From Pseudofrankia asymbiotica (lineage in GTDB: Bacteria; Actinomycetota; Actinomycetes; Frankiales; Frankiaceae): a DNA stretch of 7,597 bases. This document shows positions 6,367 to 7,597 of this stretch, in pieces. The notes beneath the pieces were generated by a model. It was given only the letters and a program-made list of their open reading frames with translations, made no database searches and had not been told where the DNA came from. Both the position numbers and the translations under genes were made by a program. The DNA is taken from positions 5,998 through 13,594 of the forward strand of contig NZ_MOMC01000006.1 of the NCBI RefSeq assembly GCF_001983105.1, in the 5' to 3' direction. Positions within the stretch are counted from its first letter, which is position 1, and each line of letters begins with the position of its first letter.

Positions 6367-6378
6367 GACCGCTCGGTC
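6367..6378. promoter_or_regulatory. Short inverted repeat GACCG-CT-CGGTC, possible operator
   Basis: Perfect 5-bp arms with a 2-bp spacer, a shape common for TetR-family operators controlling acyl-CoA and aromatic catabolism in actinobacteria. It lies about 200 bp upstream of the aldehyde dehydrogenase start. No TetR gene is in the window, and a 12-bp palindrome can occur by chance in DNA this GC-rich. Confidence 0.25.
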
Positions 6379-6637
6379 CACAGCGGTGCGTGAGCTGGTA
6401 GGAACGGTCCCGGTCCAGCGTGGTCCGATGGTGGGCCTCGCCCCCGCGCGGTGGCGGCGAAGCCTGGTCGAGGCCTCGACGCCGGCTATCCGATGCGCGT
6501 CCCATCTGTTCACTCTTGCGCCAAAAAGGAACCTTGACGGGGGTACCATTCGGGCATGTCGGGTTCGTTGGGCCTCGTCAGGGATCGACCTTCGGTCTCC
6601 CGGCGCCGCGCGCCGCGCGGCCCGATGCAACCGCTAG

Positions 6638-6655
6638 TACGTGCCTCATCACGTA
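6638..6655. promoter_or_regulatory. Inverted repeat TACGTG-N6-CACGTA upstream of the response regulator
   Basis: Perfect 6-bp arms (6638-6643 and 6650-6655) with a 6-bp spacer form an 18-bp operator-like site 85 bp upstream of the response regulator ATG. It overlaps TAGAGT (6654-6659), which fits the actinobacterial -10 pattern TAnnnT though no matching -35 is clear. It may be an autoregulatory or other dimer-binding site (inference). Confidence 0.4.
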
Positions 6656-6740
6656 GAGTGGGCGGGTACCTGAACCGCTATTCGCCGGTAGTCCTATTAG
6701 TTACTTCCGAACGATCCGTTCATAGATTTCCGGGTGTGTG

Positions 6741-7460
6741 ATGACGGCCAGTGTCGTTCCGCCGTCGGCTGCTGCCGCGGCCGACCCGATCCGGGACATG
6801 ACTCCGATCCGGGTCCTCGTGGTGGACGACCATGAGCTGTTCCTACAGGGCCTGCAGACCGTTCTTGAGATAGAGGACGACATCAGTGTCGTCGGCCGCG
6901 CCGGTGATGGGCAGGCGGCGGTTTCCCTGGCCACCGGCACGACGCCCGACATCGTGCTCATGGACGTCCGGATGCCGCTGCGGGACGGGATCGCGGCGAC
7001 GGGCGCGGTCAAGCGGGCAGTCCCTGGCGTGAAGATCGTGATGCTGACCGTCTCCGACGAGGAGAACGACCTCTTCGAGGCGATCAAGGCCGGCGCCGTC
7101 GGTTACCTGCTCAAGTCGATCCCGCCGCACGAGGTCGCCGACGCCGTCCGGGCGGTACACCACGGGCAGAGCCTCATCAGCCCGTCGATGGCCTCCAAGC
7201 TGATGGCCGAGTTCGCGAGCATCGCGCGCGGCACCGAGGACCGGCCGCGCCTGCACACGCCCCACCTGACCGCGCGTGAGCTGGAAGTGCTCAAGCTCGT
7301 CGCCGAGGGCAGGGCGAACCGGGAGATCGCTCGCAAGCTCTTCATCAGCGAGAACACCGTCAAGAACCATGTGCGCAACATCCTGGACAAACTCCAGCTG
7401 CACTCCCGCATGGAGGCCGTCATGTACGCCGTCCGCCAGGGCCTTTTCGATATCGAATAA
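6741..7460 (+). CDS. NarL/FixJ-type response regulator (receiver plus LuxR HTH)
   Basis: A 239-residue two-component response regulator. The receiver domain (about 21-140) has the acidic pair D29/D30 (VLVVDDHE), the phospho-acceptor D75 (IVLMDVRMP), the switch Thr T103 (VMLTVSD) and Lys K125 (GYLLKS), so it should be phosphorylated normally. A linker follows, then a LuxR-type HTH at about 174-232 (LTARELEVLKLVAEG, REIARKLFISENTVKNHVRNIL), the DNA-binding part. ATG at 6741 is used, preceded by an in-frame GTG at 6738; an ATG at 6798 (MTPIRVLVVDD) would remove a 19-residue Ala/Pro-rich leader and match the usual start of this family, so the start is uncertain. No histidine kinase gene is in the window; one could lie downstream. 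Targets unknown. The closest candidates for control by position are its own promoter and the divergent dehydrogenase. Confidence 0.93.
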   Translation: MTASVVPPSAAAAADPIRDMTPIRVLVVDDHELFLQGLQTVLEIEDDISVVGRAGDGQAAVSLATGTTPDIVLMDVRMPLRDGIAATGAVKRAVPGVKIVMLTVSDEENDLFEAIKAGAVGYLLKSIPPHEVADAVRAVHHGQSLISPSMASKLMAEFASIARGTEDRPRLHTPHLTARELEVLKLVAEGRANREIARKLFISENTVKNHVRNILDKLQLHSRMEAVMYAVRQGLFDIE

Positions 7461-7535
7461 GACGATCGCCTCGCGCCCGCCGTCGGACGCCGAGTGCTCT
7501 CCCGCACGGAGCTCGGCCCAGGGTTCGCGGCCGTC

Positions 7536-7581
7536 GGTCGCCCGGCTCCGGGTCGATTCGGTCGCACGGCTCCGGGTCGAT
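7536..7581. repeat. Two-copy direct repeat, 24-bp period
   Basis: A 22-bp unit beginning GGTCGC and ending GGGTCGAT occurs at 7536-7557 and 7560-7581, with one mismatch (C7542 versus A7566). The repeats lie in the 137 bp after the response regulator stop, which otherwise shows no gene and no clear hairpin terminator. The array may continue beyond the window edge. Confidence 0.7.
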
Positions 7582-7597
7582 GAGGTGGCTGGGTCGC

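Larger units (their letters stand above)
6183..6740. other. Long divergent intergenic region without a gene
   Basis: The region lies between the divergently transcribed aldehyde dehydrogenase and the response regulator, so it should carry both promoters. Short open frames on either strand translate to Arg/Ala/Pro-rich sequence with no recognisable family and no good ribosome binding sites, so none is called. Visible items: an imperfect palindrome TTGGTTCGCCAGCCAA (6189-6204) just upstream of the dehydrogenase start, GACCGCTCGGTC (6367-6378), a TTGACG that could be a -35 (6534-6539) but lacks a good -10, and TACGTG-N6-CACGTA (6638-6655). TAGATT (6723-6728) is a possible -10 close to the regulator start. 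Confidence 0.6.

Noticed and set aside
4117..6630. An 837-codon open frame on the - strand
   Set aside because: It is an out-of-frame Arg/Ala/Pro-rich shadow of the dehydrogenase, a usual product of high-GC DNA. The in-register frame with ALDH motifs is 4509-6164.
6534..6656. A 40-codon TTG-start ORF preceded by AAAAAGGA
   Set aside because: The Shine-Dalgarno-like run is only 3 nt from the TTG, too close, and the translation is Gly/Pro/Ala-rich with no features.
1..7597. CRISPR array, insertion sequence or phage-defence system
   Set aside because: No regularly spaced repeat array, no transposase domain, and no defence-family protein was found on either strand.

Overview
The window is high-GC DNA with codon usage and gene families typical of a filamentous actinobacterium (Streptomyces, Frankia or a Streptosporangiales-type relative). 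The genus cannot be fixed from the sequence. The main support is the 3' half of a conservon (cvn) operon, which is essentially an actinobacterial trademark, plus an actinobacterial-type terpene synthase and a NarL/LuxR response regulator.

Region 1 (1-2312, + strand) is the tail of a conservon: the C-terminus of a DUF742 protein (CvnC), an MglA/Ras-like small GTPase (CvnD, 20-bp overlap with cvnC), and a cytochrome P450 (2 nt after cvnD) whose K-helix reads EQMLW instead of ExxR. That is the signature of the CYP157 family found in conservons. The sensor kinase CvnA and roadblock protein CvnB would lie upstream, outside the window.

Region 2 (2342-2374) is a perfect 13-bp-arm hairpin terminator between the P450 and a convergent gene. 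Region 3 (2392-3372, - strand) is a class I terpene synthase with an intact DDxxD motif and pyrophosphate-sensor Arg, a conservative E-to-D change in the NSE triad, and no obvious C-terminal RY pair. Its GC content is visibly lower than that of its neighbours. Its upstream DNA (3603-3735) holds six GTGAC/GTCAC words, including an inverted repeat that overlaps a possible promoter.

Region 4 (about 3903-4440, + strand) is a decayed tyrosine recombinase (phage or integrative-element type integrase). Its catalytic C-terminal block is readable but broken by at least two frameshifts, so it is probably the scar of a lost mobile element. Region 5 (4509-6164, - strand) is an unusual aldehyde dehydrogenase superfamily enzyme that keeps Asn, Glu and Cys but has variant motif contexts. 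Region 6 (6183-6740) is a long intergenic stretch with two short palindromes that look like operators. Region 7 (6741-7460, + strand) is a NarL/FixJ response regulator without a partner kinase in view. It is followed by a 24-bp-period direct repeat at the window edge.

Functionally, the conservon is a membrane-associated G-protein-like signalling module with its own P450. The terpene synthase next to it is convergent and separately transcribed. A link between the two (P450 oxidising the terpene, or the conservon regulating it) is only an inference from proximity. No clearly new defence or RNA system was found. The best leads are the motif-variant terpene synthase with its TGAC-rich control region and the ExxR-less P450 beside it.
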